Assembly: GCA_004124475.1 (NCBI GenBank)
Contig: SCKK01000005.1
Span: 31,915 to 95,914 of the forward strand
Direction of reading: 5' to 3'
Source: Fidelibacterota bacterium
Lineage (GTDB): Bacteria; Fidelibacterota; Marinisomatia; Marinisomatales; SCKK01
Length of the DNA stretch: 64,000 nt
Made by a program: the position numbers and the translations under genes. Shown piece after piece: positions 18,338 through 29,211 of the stretch. Each line of letters begins with the position of its first letter. Positions within the stretch are counted from its first letter, which is position 1. The notes below the pieces were generated by a model. That model was not told the origin of the DNA, made no database searches, and saw nothing but the letters and a program-made list of their open reading frames with translations.

Positions 18338-21280
18338 TCACTTCAACAAAATCATCTTTTTTGTCATCGTGAAACCATCCGCTGAGAGACGGTAAATATA
18401 GATACCTGTAGCCAGATCACTCCCATCCAGAGGATATTGATATCGCCCAGCAGGCAACCATTCACTCACCAACTCCCGGACAATCCGACCCTTAAGGTCA
18501 TAAATTTCCAAAGACACATGAGTATCTTTGGGTAATTCAAAAGGAATAAAAGTAATGGGGTTAAACGGATTGGGATAATTCTGTTTCAGTGAAAACATCG
18601 ACGGTAATTGTGACAGTTGCATAGGAGTGATAGAGGCTACCGCATCCACCACCGCCCGAATCATAAGGTCGCCATTGTAGCCCAAATCGCTGATAGGTGC
18701 CCAGGGACTACCCGGAATCTGGAAGTAACTATTTCCCTCAACGGGTGCGTCTGTGTCTAATCCTAATTGGGTTGAAATTCCAGATTCACCCCACACAACA
18801 TAAAAACTTCCGCCATCTACACTGATATTTCCCGCCGATACATCCTTTTCATTCCACCCTTCTATGATGGAAGTGAAGAGCAAATCGGTTCCCAATTGGG
18901 TACCAGGCATTCCATTTTCACCATCATCTTTAAACAGTTTTACCCAGGTCAGACCGCCTGCTCCTGTTGCATAATATTTCACTTTTAAAATTTGGATAGG
19001 ATAGTCGTCCGGTGTAAATCTTACGGCATAAAATCCACCGTCTCCCAATAGGGTGACGCCGGTTTCCGCTGTGCCGTCATCATAAGAAATTTCGTAAACT
19101 GTTGTAGCCTGCGGCATGACTTCCACTTCGTCTGAAAATGGACTTTCCGCTTCATCTTCATTTCCGTAATTGTAAACAGCCGTGACTACATACCAATATG
19201 TGGTCCCATTCATCACAAATGGATCATCAAACTTGTTATCAGGCCAAGCAGAGCCGTACGAGAGAGGATCACCATAATCCTGACCCACTGTGTGACGATA
19301 AATATTGTAAACTACGCTTACCTCTCCTGAAGCTGCTATTATTGCACGAATTCCCCACTCACCATCGGGAAAATTATATGCTTGAGCATTGGATTGCCAT
19401 GTACTCCACCCACCTAAGTCAGCGTAACTGTTGGTGGATGGAACGGCACTTTCATCTAAGGCAGCATATATTGTATCTAAAGGAGAACCGAAACTTCCAA
19501 CATCAAATCCAATAACAAAGTCACTCGTGAATTCCCAACCATCAGGGGAAAGATCATATTCGTTCCACGTACCTGCCGAAAGTATTATATCTTTCTGAAA
19601 GTCAGGTGTAGCATTAATTAAACCACCCGTCGCCGAATAACCTTTTATCGTTGTTTGACTCCCGTAGTTGTTACTATACCCAAAAATTTTCACTGATGTA
19701 ACCTCCGCACCAAAAGGGGTATCGAAATATTCTCCAACCACAAAAGTGCCGGACTGTGCATAAATCCCATTGGTAAAGATAGAACCACTTCCATCATCGT
19801 TATCGTAGACAATTTCCCCGCCTTCGCTACCTCCGATTGGATCCCATGTTAAGGACACAAGTTGGTCTCCCGCTACAGCTACTAAATTTGCCGGGAAAGG
19901 ATATTGGGGTTCTTCGGCTGTATAGGCAACATGCCATAAATCTCCTCCTATGCTGACTAAGGATTGGGCATTAAATCCCGTTGTGTCTTCTCCATCATTG
20001 GTAAAAACTCCTGCAACATCAATATTGTCAATCCACACACCAGTTAATTCCGTATTATCGGTGGTAGAATAGTTCGGATCAGAAGCAAATGCAAACCGGA
20101 TCATTACCTCTTCTCCATGATAAGATGAGGGAATAGGAACGGTTGTGGATGTCCATGTGGGATTTGTTTCAGGACCTCCCCATCCGGGAATATCACACCC
20201 TTCGTCGAATTCGAAACCAAAACTATAGGTTACATCAGTGTTGTACTGCGGACTTGAAGGGGTCAGCACCTCCCACGATGCTCCTCCATCATTGGAGATT
20301 CGGACATTAAAGGCATCCCAGCCATCAAAATTGGTAGGTCCGCTACAGGCTGGACAATTAAACGTACAAATTTTTTCTATGGCTCGCCTTTGCATAAAAG
20401 TTAGATTCATTTCACCACTATTTGGTAAGGTGACAGGGGGCGTATCCAAAACTTGATACCAATGATCAAGATATCCTCCATTGGTTCCAAGATCCGGATC
20501 AGCCATCCGCCACGATTGTCCTCCATAGGCATTCACCGTGGACTGATGCCACATGGCTGGTGTGGCTGTCTGATCCTCTGAAACCCAGTTTCCCATGATT
20601 CCATCCTCAAAGTCTTCAAAAAACACCTCAGCTCCATCTACATGAACCACAAAATCATCAATCCACAGTCCTTCAGCCTCTGCGTGAATTGCATCACGAT
20701 CGGAATGAAAAAACCAGCGAAATTGAATGGTCATCCCCGCATAATTATCCAAATCGATTGGAGTGTTATACCTTTCATTGAAGGATGCCCACATATCCGG
20801 AGTATCCACATAGACGAAATTGGTATCGTGAACGCCATATGGATTTGAGATATAATACCAGTTGACTCCGCTATCCGGAGAAACCTGTACACCCCAGTAA
20901 TCAACATTGGGGAATTCATCATAATCGATTATCGCTCCTCTGACCATAAAATCAGCATCCACTTGATTGCCTGAGGGTAATACGATCTCCGGTGAATAAA
21001 CGAAATTTTCCATGTTCGGGTTATATGTTCCTTCATCGTTCTGGCAAATTAGAGAATAATCACCTACATAAACGGTGGATGGTGTTACTTGTAAGGTTTG
21101 ATATCCCCCCGAATAGTCCGTATTGTCTCGAGAAATTGCAGGGTGCAACTTGATGACTTTTTCACTGAACTCAGACTTGTTTAATAAGTCAACCGATATT
21201 TCTCCCCTGACCCCAAAAAGTTCAGTGGAAGAAAAAAAGATAAACACAAACATCATAATAAAATGGTTAGCTATTTTCAC
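18338..21280 (-). CDS. Secreted multidomain protein with MAM/jelly-roll-like modules and sorting domain
   Basis: A 980-residue exported protein starting at GTG 21280 (GGAGA upstream). After a signal peptide (FIMMFVFIFFSSTELFG) come two modules like the accessory domains of immune-inhibitor-A-type peptidases: FRWFFHSDRDAIHAEAEGLW followed by IDDFVVHVDG, and VMIRFAFASDPNYSTTD followed by GVWIDNIDVAG. A fibronectin-III-like region follows. No peptidase motif (HEXXH or other) is visible. The end carries a sorting domain (FSLKQNYPNPFNPITFIPFE ... ATGIYIYRLSADGFTMTKKM). It is probably a surface adhesive or carbohydrate-binding protein; the ligand is unknown. Confidence 0.7.
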   Translation of the reverse strand: MKIANHFIMMFVFIFFSSTELFGVRGEISVDLLNKSEFSEKVIKLHPAISRDNTDYSGGYQTLQVTPSTVYVGDYSLICQNDEGTYNPNMENFVYSPEIVLPSGNQVDADFMVRGAIIDYDEFPNVDYWGVQVSPDSGVNWYYISNPYGVHDTNFVYVDTPDMWASFNERYNTPIDLDNYAGMTIQFRWFFHSDRDAIHAEAEGLWIDDFVVHVDGAEVFFEDFEDGIMGNWVSEDQTATPAMWHQSTVNAYGGQSWRMADPDLGTNGGYLDHWYQVLDTPPVTLPNSGEMNLTFMQRRAIEKICTFNCPACSGPTNFDGWDAFNVRISNDGGASWEVLTPSSPQYNTDVTYSFGFEFDEGCDIPGWGGPETNPTWTSTTVPIPSSYHGEEVMIRFAFASDPNYSTTDNTELTGVWIDNIDVAGVFTNDGEDTTGFNAQSLVSIGGDLWHVAYTAEEPQYPFPANLVAVAGDQLVSLTWDPIGGSEGGEIVYDNDDGSGSIFTNGIYAQSGTFVVGEYFDTPFGAEVTSVKIFGYSNNYGSQTTIKGYSATGGLINATPDFQKDIILSAGTWNEYDLSPDGWEFTSDFVIGFDVGSFGSPLDTIYAALDESAVPSTNSYADLGGWSTWQSNAQAYNFPDGEWGIRAIIAASGEVSVVYNIYRHTVGQDYGDPLSYGSAWPDNKFDDPFVMNGTTYWYVVTAVYNYGNEDEAESPFSDEVEVMPQATTVYEISYDDGTAETGVTLLGDGGFYAVRFTPDDYPIQILKVKYYATGAGGLTWVKLFKDDGENGMPGTQLGTDLLFTSIIEGWNEKDVSAGNISVDGGSFYVVWGESGISTQLGLDTDAPVEGNSYFQIPGSPWAPISDLGYNGDLMIRAVVDAVASITPMQLSQLPSMFSLKQNYPNPFNPITFIPFELPKDTHVSLEIYDLKGRIVRELVSEWLPAGRYQYPLDGSDLATGIYIYRLSADGFTMTKKMILLK

Positions 21281-21352
21281 GATTTTTTCTCCAATTTACT
21301 TTTAAATCTAACCCAACCGGGAGTAATTATTCTTGATCTGGCTCACCTTAGA

Positions 21353-22525
21353 TTAAAACTGAATCTGTAATGATAACTGATGAACAAAATCTAATAATCC
21401 AAAGTTTACAAGAGCATAATCAAATTGCAGGAAACCGTAATGAATTCCTGCCCCAAAAGCGAGTCCTTCTAAAGATAATTTACCATTTTCGTTATATACG
21501 GGATACTCAACATAAGCATTCTGTTGATCATCGTCCTGGTATTCTGCAAAGGTATAACGTCTCCATCCATTATATTTTTTTCCCATCCGAACCGATAGAA
21601 TTTTTCTCCATTCGTATTCCATTCCTACACTTAACCTCATTGTATGATCCAGTGGATCACTGGCATTTGCGAGGAAACTTAATCTATGATCCCGACTTAT
21701 GCGGGTCTCATTTATACCGCCAAGAAGGTCTGTCCGGATGCCCATTCGGAAAGTCAGTGGGAGTGGCCATTTTTCCGTACTATAACGGCTACCACCTTCA
21801 ATTTCAAGTCCTGTTGTCGTGTTTTCTAAGGGTATCTCCAAGTCAGGACCGTCAAGTTTCATCTCACCACCAAAATTTGTTATGGACATCCCTAAAATAG
21901 TGGCTGCCACTCCAGTAATAAAATAAGAACCGATATCAAAAGCAAAAGTCTGGGCAACTTCCCTGTATATCTGTTCCCTGATATACTTAATAGTTACTCC
22001 CAGACTGAGAAAATCGGTCATATTCCTGGCATAAGAAATCCCAAGTACCAAATCAGACACGATAAAATATTCCCCGAGACCCTCATCAAATTCTACGGTC
22101 GTTACCTCCATCTCTCCGGAATTGAGATAGATGAGGCTAATCCCCACATAGTTAGATCCATTCAAAGGTTGTACATAACCAATATAGAAATGTGAGATAT
22201 CAGCATAAAGACGCGAATGACTGACTGCAAGACTATTTCGTCCCACTGATGCCATCCCTGCCGGGTTCCAAGCCATGGTCGTGGCATCATTTGCCAAAGC
22301 CACGAAAGCACCACCCACAGATGCTGCTCTGGCACCCACATCTAATTTCAGAAATGTACCGATGGTTGTGGCAACTTTAGTCACGTCCTGGCTTTGTAAG
22401 GGACTGGACAACATAAGAAATAATAATAAACCCATGCCTCTCATTTTATCAAATATTACGTCTGAAACCTGATGGATTGAACCTTTACAAACAGATGGAA
22501 TTTTTCTCTTTCTATCCCTCATCAT
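21353..22525 (-). CDS. PorV/PorQ-family outer-membrane beta-barrel protein
   Basis: A 390-residue reading frame. The likely mature protein begins after LLLFLMLSSPLQSQ, so a start at the internal MRGMGLL (22444) is also possible. The N-terminal FLKLDVGARAASVGGAFVAL, then ATTMAWNPAGMAS, is the hallmark of the PorV/PorQ family. These proteins act as outer-membrane shuttles or transporters associated with type IX secretion of sorting-domain proteins. The gene overlaps the upstream 1197-residue gene by 4 bp (ATGA), placing it third in an operon after a TonB receptor and a large exported protein. Confidence 0.8.
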   Translation of the reverse strand: MMRDRKRKIPSVCKGSIHQVSDVIFDKMRGMGLLLFLMLSSPLQSQDVTKVATTIGTFLKLDVGARAASVGGAFVALANDATTMAWNPAGMASVGRNSLAVSHSRLYADISHFYIGYVQPLNGSNYVGISLIYLNSGEMEVTTVEFDEGLGEYFIVSDLVLGISYARNMTDFLSLGVTIKYIREQIYREVAQTFAFDIGSYFITGVAATILGMSITNFGGEMKLDGPDLEIPLENTTTGLEIEGGSRYSTEKWPLPLTFRMGIRTDLLGGINETRISRDHRLSFLANASDPLDHTMRLSVGMEYEWRKILSVRMGKKYNGWRRYTFAEYQDDDQQNAYVEYPVYNENGKLSLEGLAFGAGIHYGFLQFDYALVNFGLLDFVHQLSLQIQF

Positions 22526-25500
22526 CTAATAATTGCAAATTTTCCAATGTGTTTTAAATCTTCGGCTTCCACCACATATAGATAGAGACCAGGGCCTACC
22601 AATTGTCGGTTGTAAGTGGTCAAATCCCACGACTCCGAATCATCGTAAGGATTGTCGTGTTCTAGAATTTGCACTCTATCCCCCGCCAGTGTAAAAATGG
22701 TTATCGAGCATTTACTTGGCAAACCACGAAATTCTATTTTTTTCGAATAAACCAGTTTTTCCCATTCAGCTGTAACGATATAGGGATTAGGCACTACCCG
22801 GACAGAATTCTTCAGGTCCTTTTTGGTTATTTTAACCGACCGTTTCAAATCCTCTGTAGAAAATGTCCAAGTGTCACCATCGAAATAAGGCGTTTTGATT
22901 GAAATGACTGCGGTGTATTCATTTGACCACGGTAATTCATCCGGTTTACCACTCCAATCAAGTTGGACGTTTGTAAATGTATTTTTTTCCAAGGACGGAT
23001 CAGTAAAGTCGACACCTGTCTCCATCAATTGAAGTGCTTCTCCCCGTGTCCATAATCCATCGTTATCACCAGTATCCCCACTAAAAGGAAGACCATCAAT
23101 ACCTAAATCATTCACCCCTATTTTTACCTTTTCACCTGTCCTATCATTATAAATCGAAAATGGGAGGGCTACTTTTCCATACGTCGGAAAAGGAGAGGGG
23201 ATGAAATTGGAACTGTCTTTTCCCATTTCTCCAAATACAATACGGTATTCACCAAATAAATTCACCGCTCCAGGACTTTGACTTGTCCCAAATACAATAT
23301 CAAGTGTATCAAGTCCAAATCTTGTACTGAAAGTAATCGGCTCATTCCATTCCACATCCTTCACATAATTTGCATTATTAATAGGATAATTATTGAGTTG
23401 AATTCGAACTCCATCAAAGAATGGAGACCAGATATCTTTTGCCTCACCTAAAAAATTGATGTTTACTGAGGAGTCGATAATGGTTTCTCCCTGACTAAGG
23501 TTGATAACCGAGAAATAAGGATTGTCTATTTCAGGTGAGTTTGTATCTTCCGGGTCGGTGTGTTCAGCATGTATCGTGATGCTGTATTCATCCCCTGTTA
23601 TACTTTCCAAGTCCACAACTTCAAAGGTGAAATCTCCATTCCCCAAATTTTCCTCACCTGCAACAACAACTAATGAATCTATCCCAGGAATATCTATAGG
23701 CAATGGATGGGGAATCACTTTCACAAAGTTGACAAAAGTTTCGTTGTTACCCTTTGAATTTTCCAGACTGGGTAATGGATCCCAGCAATCGGGATTATTA
23801 TCAGAATCAAGTTCACAATCCACAATCCCAATATCATAGGCAGTTACGGCATACGTGTATTCTACTCCGTTCCTTACATCCGTGTCAATATAAGTATGTT
23901 GTAGCCCTGTATTGTCCCCAAGACTAAACCAAGGTGCAAGCGGGTCAGAACCTGAAAATTCTGTCCCGTTATATCTGTTTTGGTCTTCTTCTTCCGTGAG
24001 ATCGAATTGGGCGATGGGCTTGTACCCTACCAACACACCATCGGTGTCATAAATAGGATCACCCCAGTGCCTCCCGCCATCGGTACTTTTGTAAATTTTA
24101 TATCCCTGGAAATCAGCATATCCTGTAACGATATCGGTAGAAATTTCAGCTTTATCATCCCAATACAATTTCACTTTTTTATCAGAAGGAACTGCCGTCA
24201 CAGTTGGAGCTGATGGCGAACTAAATCCTTGATACCGAAGGTCGTACATAATCTGAGCCATCTCGGCGTTTTTCTCAAGATCATCAATATCCTGACCCAT
24301 CAAATAACAAAAGGAAAAATAAAGGGTATCCCCCGCAGCAAAATCAAAAGGTCCTGAACTCATAATAAACACGCAGTCAAGGCCATCAGGGTATTGGTTT
24401 ATCAACCCTTCAATGGAATCGAAATGGGGATTGGTTATCCCGTTCGGATCAGGGTGAAAATACCAATCCTGCTGAAGGGGGTTAACCGTTGTATTCCCAC
24501 TCATTACTTTGAACTGTACTGCTTCTTTACCAAACTTAGCCCTTATTTCGGGATTATTTTCACTGCTTCCTGCAACTGGAGTCTGGCCATCGCCTGCATA
24601 CGGTCCTGTATCTCCCTCTTTTGATGCCACACCCGGGCGGGTGTACCAGTCAAACCAGTGCCAATCCGTCATCCCAAGCTGTTCCCCGGGAATTACATCT
24701 ATATCATCATTAGTGTCCCCATCATTATTTAAATCCAGATATTCGGATGAAAGTGGACTATCCAGAAATTTCAGTCCGGAATAGGCAAGACCTGTAGCAC
24801 CACTGCTGTTATCGTCTAAATCATAAATATATCCGATATCATATTCCTGAATGTACCCCATCATATCGTCGCTGTTGGTTCTGCCTGAAAAACTTCCATC
24901 AGCCGTTTGACTGTAGGAGTCCACATCAAAATAGAATCCCCCGTAGCACCCGCTATAATCAAACCCCTTCTTACCATTCAAACCGTTATCAATGGCGTCT
25001 CGTACTCCATCAATTGCAGGAAAATCGAGTTTATGACTCTCATTCACTACCTTCATCGTCACAAAAATGATGTCTTCAGCGTACGCTGCACCGTATGAGT
25101 GGGCTGTCGCGTAAACCCTAATACCTAATGGATATCCTTGACGTGGATCAACATCCATAAAACCCCATCTGTCATCGAAGACAAAATAGACATCAGTATC
25201 TGAAACAAAGCGATTCGGTACTTCCTTTAAATAATTAGGAGACTCCGGATTTGTCTCAACCGCCCACCAGCCAGGCCACTCACGAATGTCTTCTCCCGTT
25301 TCGTCATCCACACCTGTAATGGGCCATGTTTCAGGTATGGTATTCGTTGCCATTAAACTATATGTATCATCCTCCCGGGTGTAGATACCGCCATATATGT
25401 CCCCGGAGGTGACTTCCCCCGAGTGATACTTACCCAAAGATCCCCTTGCAGCTTCCCAATTTACTCGAGAAAGATCGGGTGATCGGTCAAACCACGATTC

Positions 25501-26115
25501 CTGCGTCGTCCCTCCCCAATAGACCGTATCGCCAGGATTGTCATGCTCAGGACGGTATGCCCATTCAAACCGTACCAGGACTTTTCTCTCAGAAATAGGG
25601 GTCTCAGAAAAAAGATACAAATGGTTTAAATCCGGGTTATAAGTCCAACCCCCATCCACAGACAGTTCACTAAAGGAATCAAATCTAGGGGATGAATTAC
25701 CTTGATCGGAAGGATCTACATCATCCAGGAATAGATAATTAATATCACCAATACCCATAGTAAGATATAAATTCTCTCCAGCCTGAATCCATTCCCTTGA
25801 ACTGATATATCTTTCACCGGGTACACCAAAAATAAAAGAGAGATTTGGTATATACATATAATCTCCCCAAAGTCCCGCAGGAGAATGATCCCAGTCAATA
25901 AAATTCCCATAATTTGCAATGGCAGACTGGAGTTTCCCCTGGTCAAGGTAACCACGTGCCCTATCCCAGGGTATTCGATTTGACTCAGTATTAAATCGAG
26001 TTAGGGCAGTTGGTACATTCTTACTTAATTCTTTTCCGAACATTTTAGATGTGAGAAGAATAGTAAACCCAATGATTACAATTGAGAATAAGGATAACCT
26101 TTCCCTAATAACCAT
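22522..26115 (-). CDS. Large exported protein of a TonB-receptor operon, sorting-domain-like C-terminus
   Basis: A 1197-residue exported protein with an N-terminal membrane/signal segment (LFSIVIIGFTILLTSKMFG). Middle segments contain YWGGTTQESWFDRSP-type beta sequences, an Fn3-like module (SAPTVTAVPSDKKVKLYWDD ... GYKIYKSTDGG) and many Asp-rich loops. The end (RVVPNPYIVTAEWEKL ... GPGLYLYVVEAEDL) is the variant beta domain that replaces the usual NPFNP sorting domain in these bacteria. Start and stop codons overlap both neighbours (TAATG with the TonB receptor upstream, ATGA with the PorV-like gene downstream), so the three are translated as a unit. It may be a surface partner of the receptor, as SusD-like proteins are elsewhere, but it shows no SusD motif. 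Confidence 0.7.
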   Translation of the reverse strand: MVIRERLSLFSIVIIGFTILLTSKMFGKELSKNVPTALTRFNTESNRIPWDRARGYLDQGKLQSAIANYGNFIDWDHSPAGLWGDYMYIPNLSFIFGVPGERYISSREWIQAGENLYLTMGIGDINYLFLDDVDPSDQGNSSPRFDSFSELSVDGGWTYNPDLNHLYLFSETPISERKVLVRFEWAYRPEHDNPGDTVYWGGTTQESWFDRSPDLSRVNWEAARGSLGKYHSGEVTSGDIYGGIYTREDDTYSLMATNTIPETWPITGVDDETGEDIREWPGWWAVETNPESPNYLKEVPNRFVSDTDVYFVFDDRWGFMDVDPRQGYPLGIRVYATAHSYGAAYAEDIIFVTMKVVNESHKLDFPAIDGVRDAIDNGLNGKKGFDYSGCYGGFYFDVDSYSQTADGSFSGRTNSDDMMGYIQEYDIGYIYDLDDNSSGATGLAYSGLKFLDSPLSSEYLDLNNDGDTNDDIDVIPGEQLGMTDWHWFDWYTRPGVASKEGDTGPYAGDGQTPVAGSSENNPEIRAKFGKEAVQFKVMSGNTTVNPLQQDWYFHPDPNGITNPHFDSIEGLINQYPDGLDCVFIMSSGPFDFAAGDTLYFSFCYLMGQDIDDLEKNAEMAQIMYDLRYQGFSSPSAPTVTAVPSDKKVKLYWDDKAEISTDIVTGYADFQGYKIYKSTDGGRHWGDPIYDTDGVLVGYKPIAQFDLTEEEDQNRYNGTEFSGSDPLAPWFSLGDNTGLQHTYIDTDVRNGVEYTYAVTAYDIGIVDCELDSDNNPDCWDPLPSLENSKGNNETFVNFVKVIPHPLPIDIPGIDSLVVVAGEENLGNGDFTFEVVDLESITGDEYSITIHAEHTDPEDTNSPEIDNPYFSVINLSQGETIIDSSVNINFLGEAKDIWSPFFDGVRIQLNNYPINNANYVKDVEWNEPITFSTRFGLDTLDIVFGTSQSPGAVNLFGEYRIVFGEMGKDSSNFIPSPFPTYGKVALPFSIYNDRTGEKVKIGVNDLGIDGLPFSGDTGDNDGLWTRGEALQLMETGVDFTDPSLEKNTFTNVQLDWSGKPDELPWSNEYTAVISIKTPYFDGDTWTFSTEDLKRSVKITKKDLKNSVRVVPNPYIVTAEWEKLVYSKKIEFRGLPSKCSITIFTLAGDRVQILEHDNPYDDSESWDLTTYNRQLVGPGLYLYVVEAEDLKHIGKFAIIR

Positions 26116-29100
26116 TAATACTCCATCTCCACAAAGAAATCTATACTTCTAAGATCGTCAAAATACCAAGGTCTATCATAATAACTGTCGGAGATTAACC
26201 CGTTTCCCACATTTTGAACGTTTCTTTCTCCAGGATCGTCTGGACTTCCGGTCCTGGGATATATGTCAATTGGGTTTTTCCGGTTAAATATATTTCTTAC
26301 AATTAACCCCAGTGTAAGTTTAGCTGGTCCAAGAGTGATATATTTTCTCAGTGCAATATTTGTATTAAAAATAGAAGGCATTCGCTCAGAATTTGTCGGA
26401 CCAGATCTATTTGTAGTTGATAGAATTGGTGTATAGGGAGCGCCGCTTAAATATTTTGTCGTCATGCTAAACTTTGTTCTGGAAAGAGGGTAGAAACCAA
26501 AAACATAGGGTCCCCCTTTCTCATAAATATCATAGATCAATTGAATAAGTAAATCGTGAGTTCTGTCGTAACTCTGAAGGACCTCCTTTTTAGGCATTGT
26601 CAGAGGATCGTCTTGATTTCGATAACCCTCCCACGGGTCAGCCCGGTTGGCTTTCGCTTTAGAAAATGAATACTGTATCTGCCCTCCATACGGACTACTC
26701 CGTGTCTTTCGTTTCTCTAAAATAATTTCAATACCTCGAGACGAACCATAATCATAGTTAACAAAAGTTGTATACTTTACAGGTCCCATCCTCACCACTT
26801 CCGCACCCAAAAGGCTATTATAATCCTTACTATATCCAAGTATCGTGTAAGCCCATCCCGGATAAAATTCATTTTTAATTCCAAACTCATAGGTAGTAAC
26901 TGCTTCCGGGGTAACCAACGCATTACCCATCAATAATTGTAACCCAGTAAAGAATTCTGACGAATCCGAAAGAGCATCTGAATTAATATAGACATTCCTA
27001 TATACAGGATTCTGATAATACACACCATACCCAAAAATAAATTTTGACCTGTCTGTAATAATATGTGAAAAACCGAGTCGTGGACTATACCTGGCGAACC
27101 ATTGCGAATTGATCAGCGAATCAGGGTTGATTGCAGCTTTCCTTGGATCCGGCCACGCTTTTCCCTTATAGTTTACAAGATCGATACGAAGTCCGGCATT
27201 TAATACCAATCGATTAGGTACCTCAAATTTGTCTTGGACATATAAGCTAAATTCTTTAGGTATCTTAGGAGGATCAAATTGTCCATATTTCCATCTTGTA
27301 GAATCACCTTCATCTGGACCAGTGCCAAACCTTTCCACATAGCCTCCCTGGTACCAAGGTAATTGGACTTCATCAAACATCAATTCATGAGCCTTCAAGT
27401 CGATTCCCATACGAAGCTGGTGCCGTTTTGTCAATTGCGACTGAAAATCGATCCTTATTTCATCTGTTGTCGAGCGAGATTCATGCCAGTACCGGTCATC
27501 ACCGCCTTCGATAAATTCAAAAATATAAAATAGATAATAAAGTGAGTCTAAAATTTCCTGTGTAAGGGCACCAGAGGAAGAAAGGTCGAAAAGATAATCC
27601 CTGCTCGAATCTGAGTAAGATTGCCACCGCCATCCCACATATTGCTCGGGAGTCAACCACTTTTTCATGGGGTCCCCTACACTCCATCCCGTTCTGTTAT
27701 CGGTGTAGATAGGCTGATAATTCTCTTCCTCATCCACTTCACTGGGATAAGTGTAATGATCATTTGGATCATACGAATAAGCGTCTGACCCATATTTATA
27801 CTCAAACCAGTTTGGCCACCCATCTCCGTCACTATCGAGATTCTTGACCTTCATTTCCCTATCCTGGATAAACCTTGCCACTCGAATTGTATAAAATGAT
27901 TTGTGACTGATCTGATGTCTCCACTCAAATGCGTGACGGTTTGATTTCATCATTAATATATTTCTGCCATCTTCATTATAGACATACCACCATTTAAACA
28001 CCTTGGCTTCATAATCTGATTGCCAATAACTGTAATTCACTTTCAACCGATCTGTGATTTTTATATCTAATCTGCCGAAGATATCCCACACATCTGAATA
28101 TCCAAACGCACGCCAACCCTGCACTTTGTCATAAAAATTAACATGATTTTTTTTGTTATTTCTATTTGCGGGGTCATCCGAATCGAAAACTTTATCATCA
28201 AATTTTAATACACGGTATGCCTCCTTAGTTTGATCCCCCGAAACCCAAAACCGGATTCTATCATTCAAAAATGGTATACGAACCGGACCTCCAAATCCCC
28301 CAGCCAATTTATTATATCCCCTGAGTTTGTCTTGGATTTGACCGAATTCACTCGTTTCATAGCGGAAAGCTCCTGAAAAGACGTTTCCTCCAGAACGGGT
28401 TACATTATTAACCAGTCCCGACATATTATCCCCATATTCAGCGTTGTAAAACCCCGTTTGAAAGTCCACTTGCTCGACAGCATATTGGTTCAAATGACTC
28501 CCTTTACCAATACCTCCGTACAAAGGATTTTCCAAGTACATTCCATCTACCATAAATCCTGTCTCGCCATGGCGACCACCACGGACGTGTATCTCTTCAA
28601 TACCCCTATCCTCAAAACCCGGTACACCCAAAGCAAAACTTTTCACTTGAACCACCCCAGATTGAAGTGTATATAACTCAGCCAAGTTACGTACTGGAAG
28701 AGATATTATTTCTTCTGCATCCAATACAACCTTCTTACCCGTTACATCCTTTTCAACTAGAGGTCTTTCTGCCGTCACAATCACTTCTTCTCCCTCAATA
28801 GCTGTAACCTCCAGGTTAAAGTTTATCCAAACAGCCTGGTCACGCACCACCCGGACATTTTCAACGGTAACAATTTTATACCCAATCATAGAAGCCGTTA
28901 CGGAGTAGACACCGATAGTAACATTAATAATGTAATAATCCCCTTCACCGTCTGTTGCTGCCCCCATGGTTGTGCCATCAATGATAACGTTAACACCAGG
29001 TAATGGATTTCCATTTGCATGATCTATGACTTTCCCCTGGATAGTTCCAACTTCACTGGCAATCAGAAAATTTACCGTACACAAAATCACCAATGAAAAA

Positions 29101-29126
29101 ATGATAATATTTTTCAATTTTTTCAT
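26115..29126 (-). CDS. TonB-dependent outer-membrane receptor with carboxypeptidase-regulatory-like domain
   Basis: A 1003-residue receptor. A signal peptide (IIIFSLVILCTVNFLIASE) is followed by a CarboxypepD_reg-like domain (GTIQGKVIDHANGNPLPGVN), then a plug domain with DRGIEEIHVRGGRHGE and GFMVDGMYLENPLYGG. The rest is a 22-strand-type barrel ending with an aromatic residue (DFFVEMEY), as required for outer-membrane insertion. Such receptors import siderophores, oligosaccharides or cobalamin using TonB energy. It heads an operon with a large exported protein and a PorV-like protein. The substrate is not evident. No riboswitch or Fur box was recognised in the 85 bp upstream. Confidence 0.9.
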   Translation of the reverse strand: MKKLKNIIIFSLVILCTVNFLIASEVGTIQGKVIDHANGNPLPGVNVIIDGTTMGAATDGEGDYYIINVTIGVYSVTASMIGYKIVTVENVRVVRDQAVWINFNLEVTAIEGEEVIVTAERPLVEKDVTGKKVVLDAEEIISLPVRNLAELYTLQSGVVQVKSFALGVPGFEDRGIEEIHVRGGRHGETGFMVDGMYLENPLYGGIGKGSHLNQYAVEQVDFQTGFYNAEYGDNMSGLVNNVTRSGGNVFSGAFRYETSEFGQIQDKLRGYNKLAGGFGGPVRIPFLNDRIRFWVSGDQTKEAYRVLKFDDKVFDSDDPANRNNKKNHVNFYDKVQGWRAFGYSDVWDIFGRLDIKITDRLKVNYSYWQSDYEAKVFKWWYVYNEDGRNILMMKSNRHAFEWRHQISHKSFYTIRVARFIQDREMKVKNLDSDGDGWPNWFEYKYGSDAYSYDPNDHYTYPSEVDEEENYQPIYTDNRTGWSVGDPMKKWLTPEQYVGWRWQSYSDSSRDYLFDLSSSGALTQEILDSLYYLFYIFEFIEGGDDRYWHESRSTTDEIRIDFQSQLTKRHQLRMGIDLKAHELMFDEVQLPWYQGGYVERFGTGPDEGDSTRWKYGQFDPPKIPKEFSLYVQDKFEVPNRLVLNAGLRIDLVNYKGKAWPDPRKAAINPDSLINSQWFARYSPRLGFSHIITDRSKFIFGYGVYYQNPVYRNVYINSDALSDSSEFFTGLQLLMGNALVTPEAVTTYEFGIKNEFYPGWAYTILGYSKDYNSLLGAEVVRMGPVKYTTFVNYDYGSSRGIEIILEKRKTRSSPYGGQIQYSFSKAKANRADPWEGYRNQDDPLTMPKKEVLQSYDRTHDLLIQLIYDIYEKGGPYVFGFYPLSRTKFSMTTKYLSGAPYTPILSTTNRSGPTNSERMPSIFNTNIALRKYITLGPAKLTLGLIVRNIFNRKNPIDIYPRTGSPDDPGERNVQNVGNGLISDSYYDRPWYFDDLRSIDFFVEMEY

Positions 29127-29211
29127 TTAACCGAATTGATAAATAGACGGATTAGATGAATTATTTCCATTCTAAACCAGGGTTTCTTTATTGGTTTTAT
29201 GTAGCGGGATA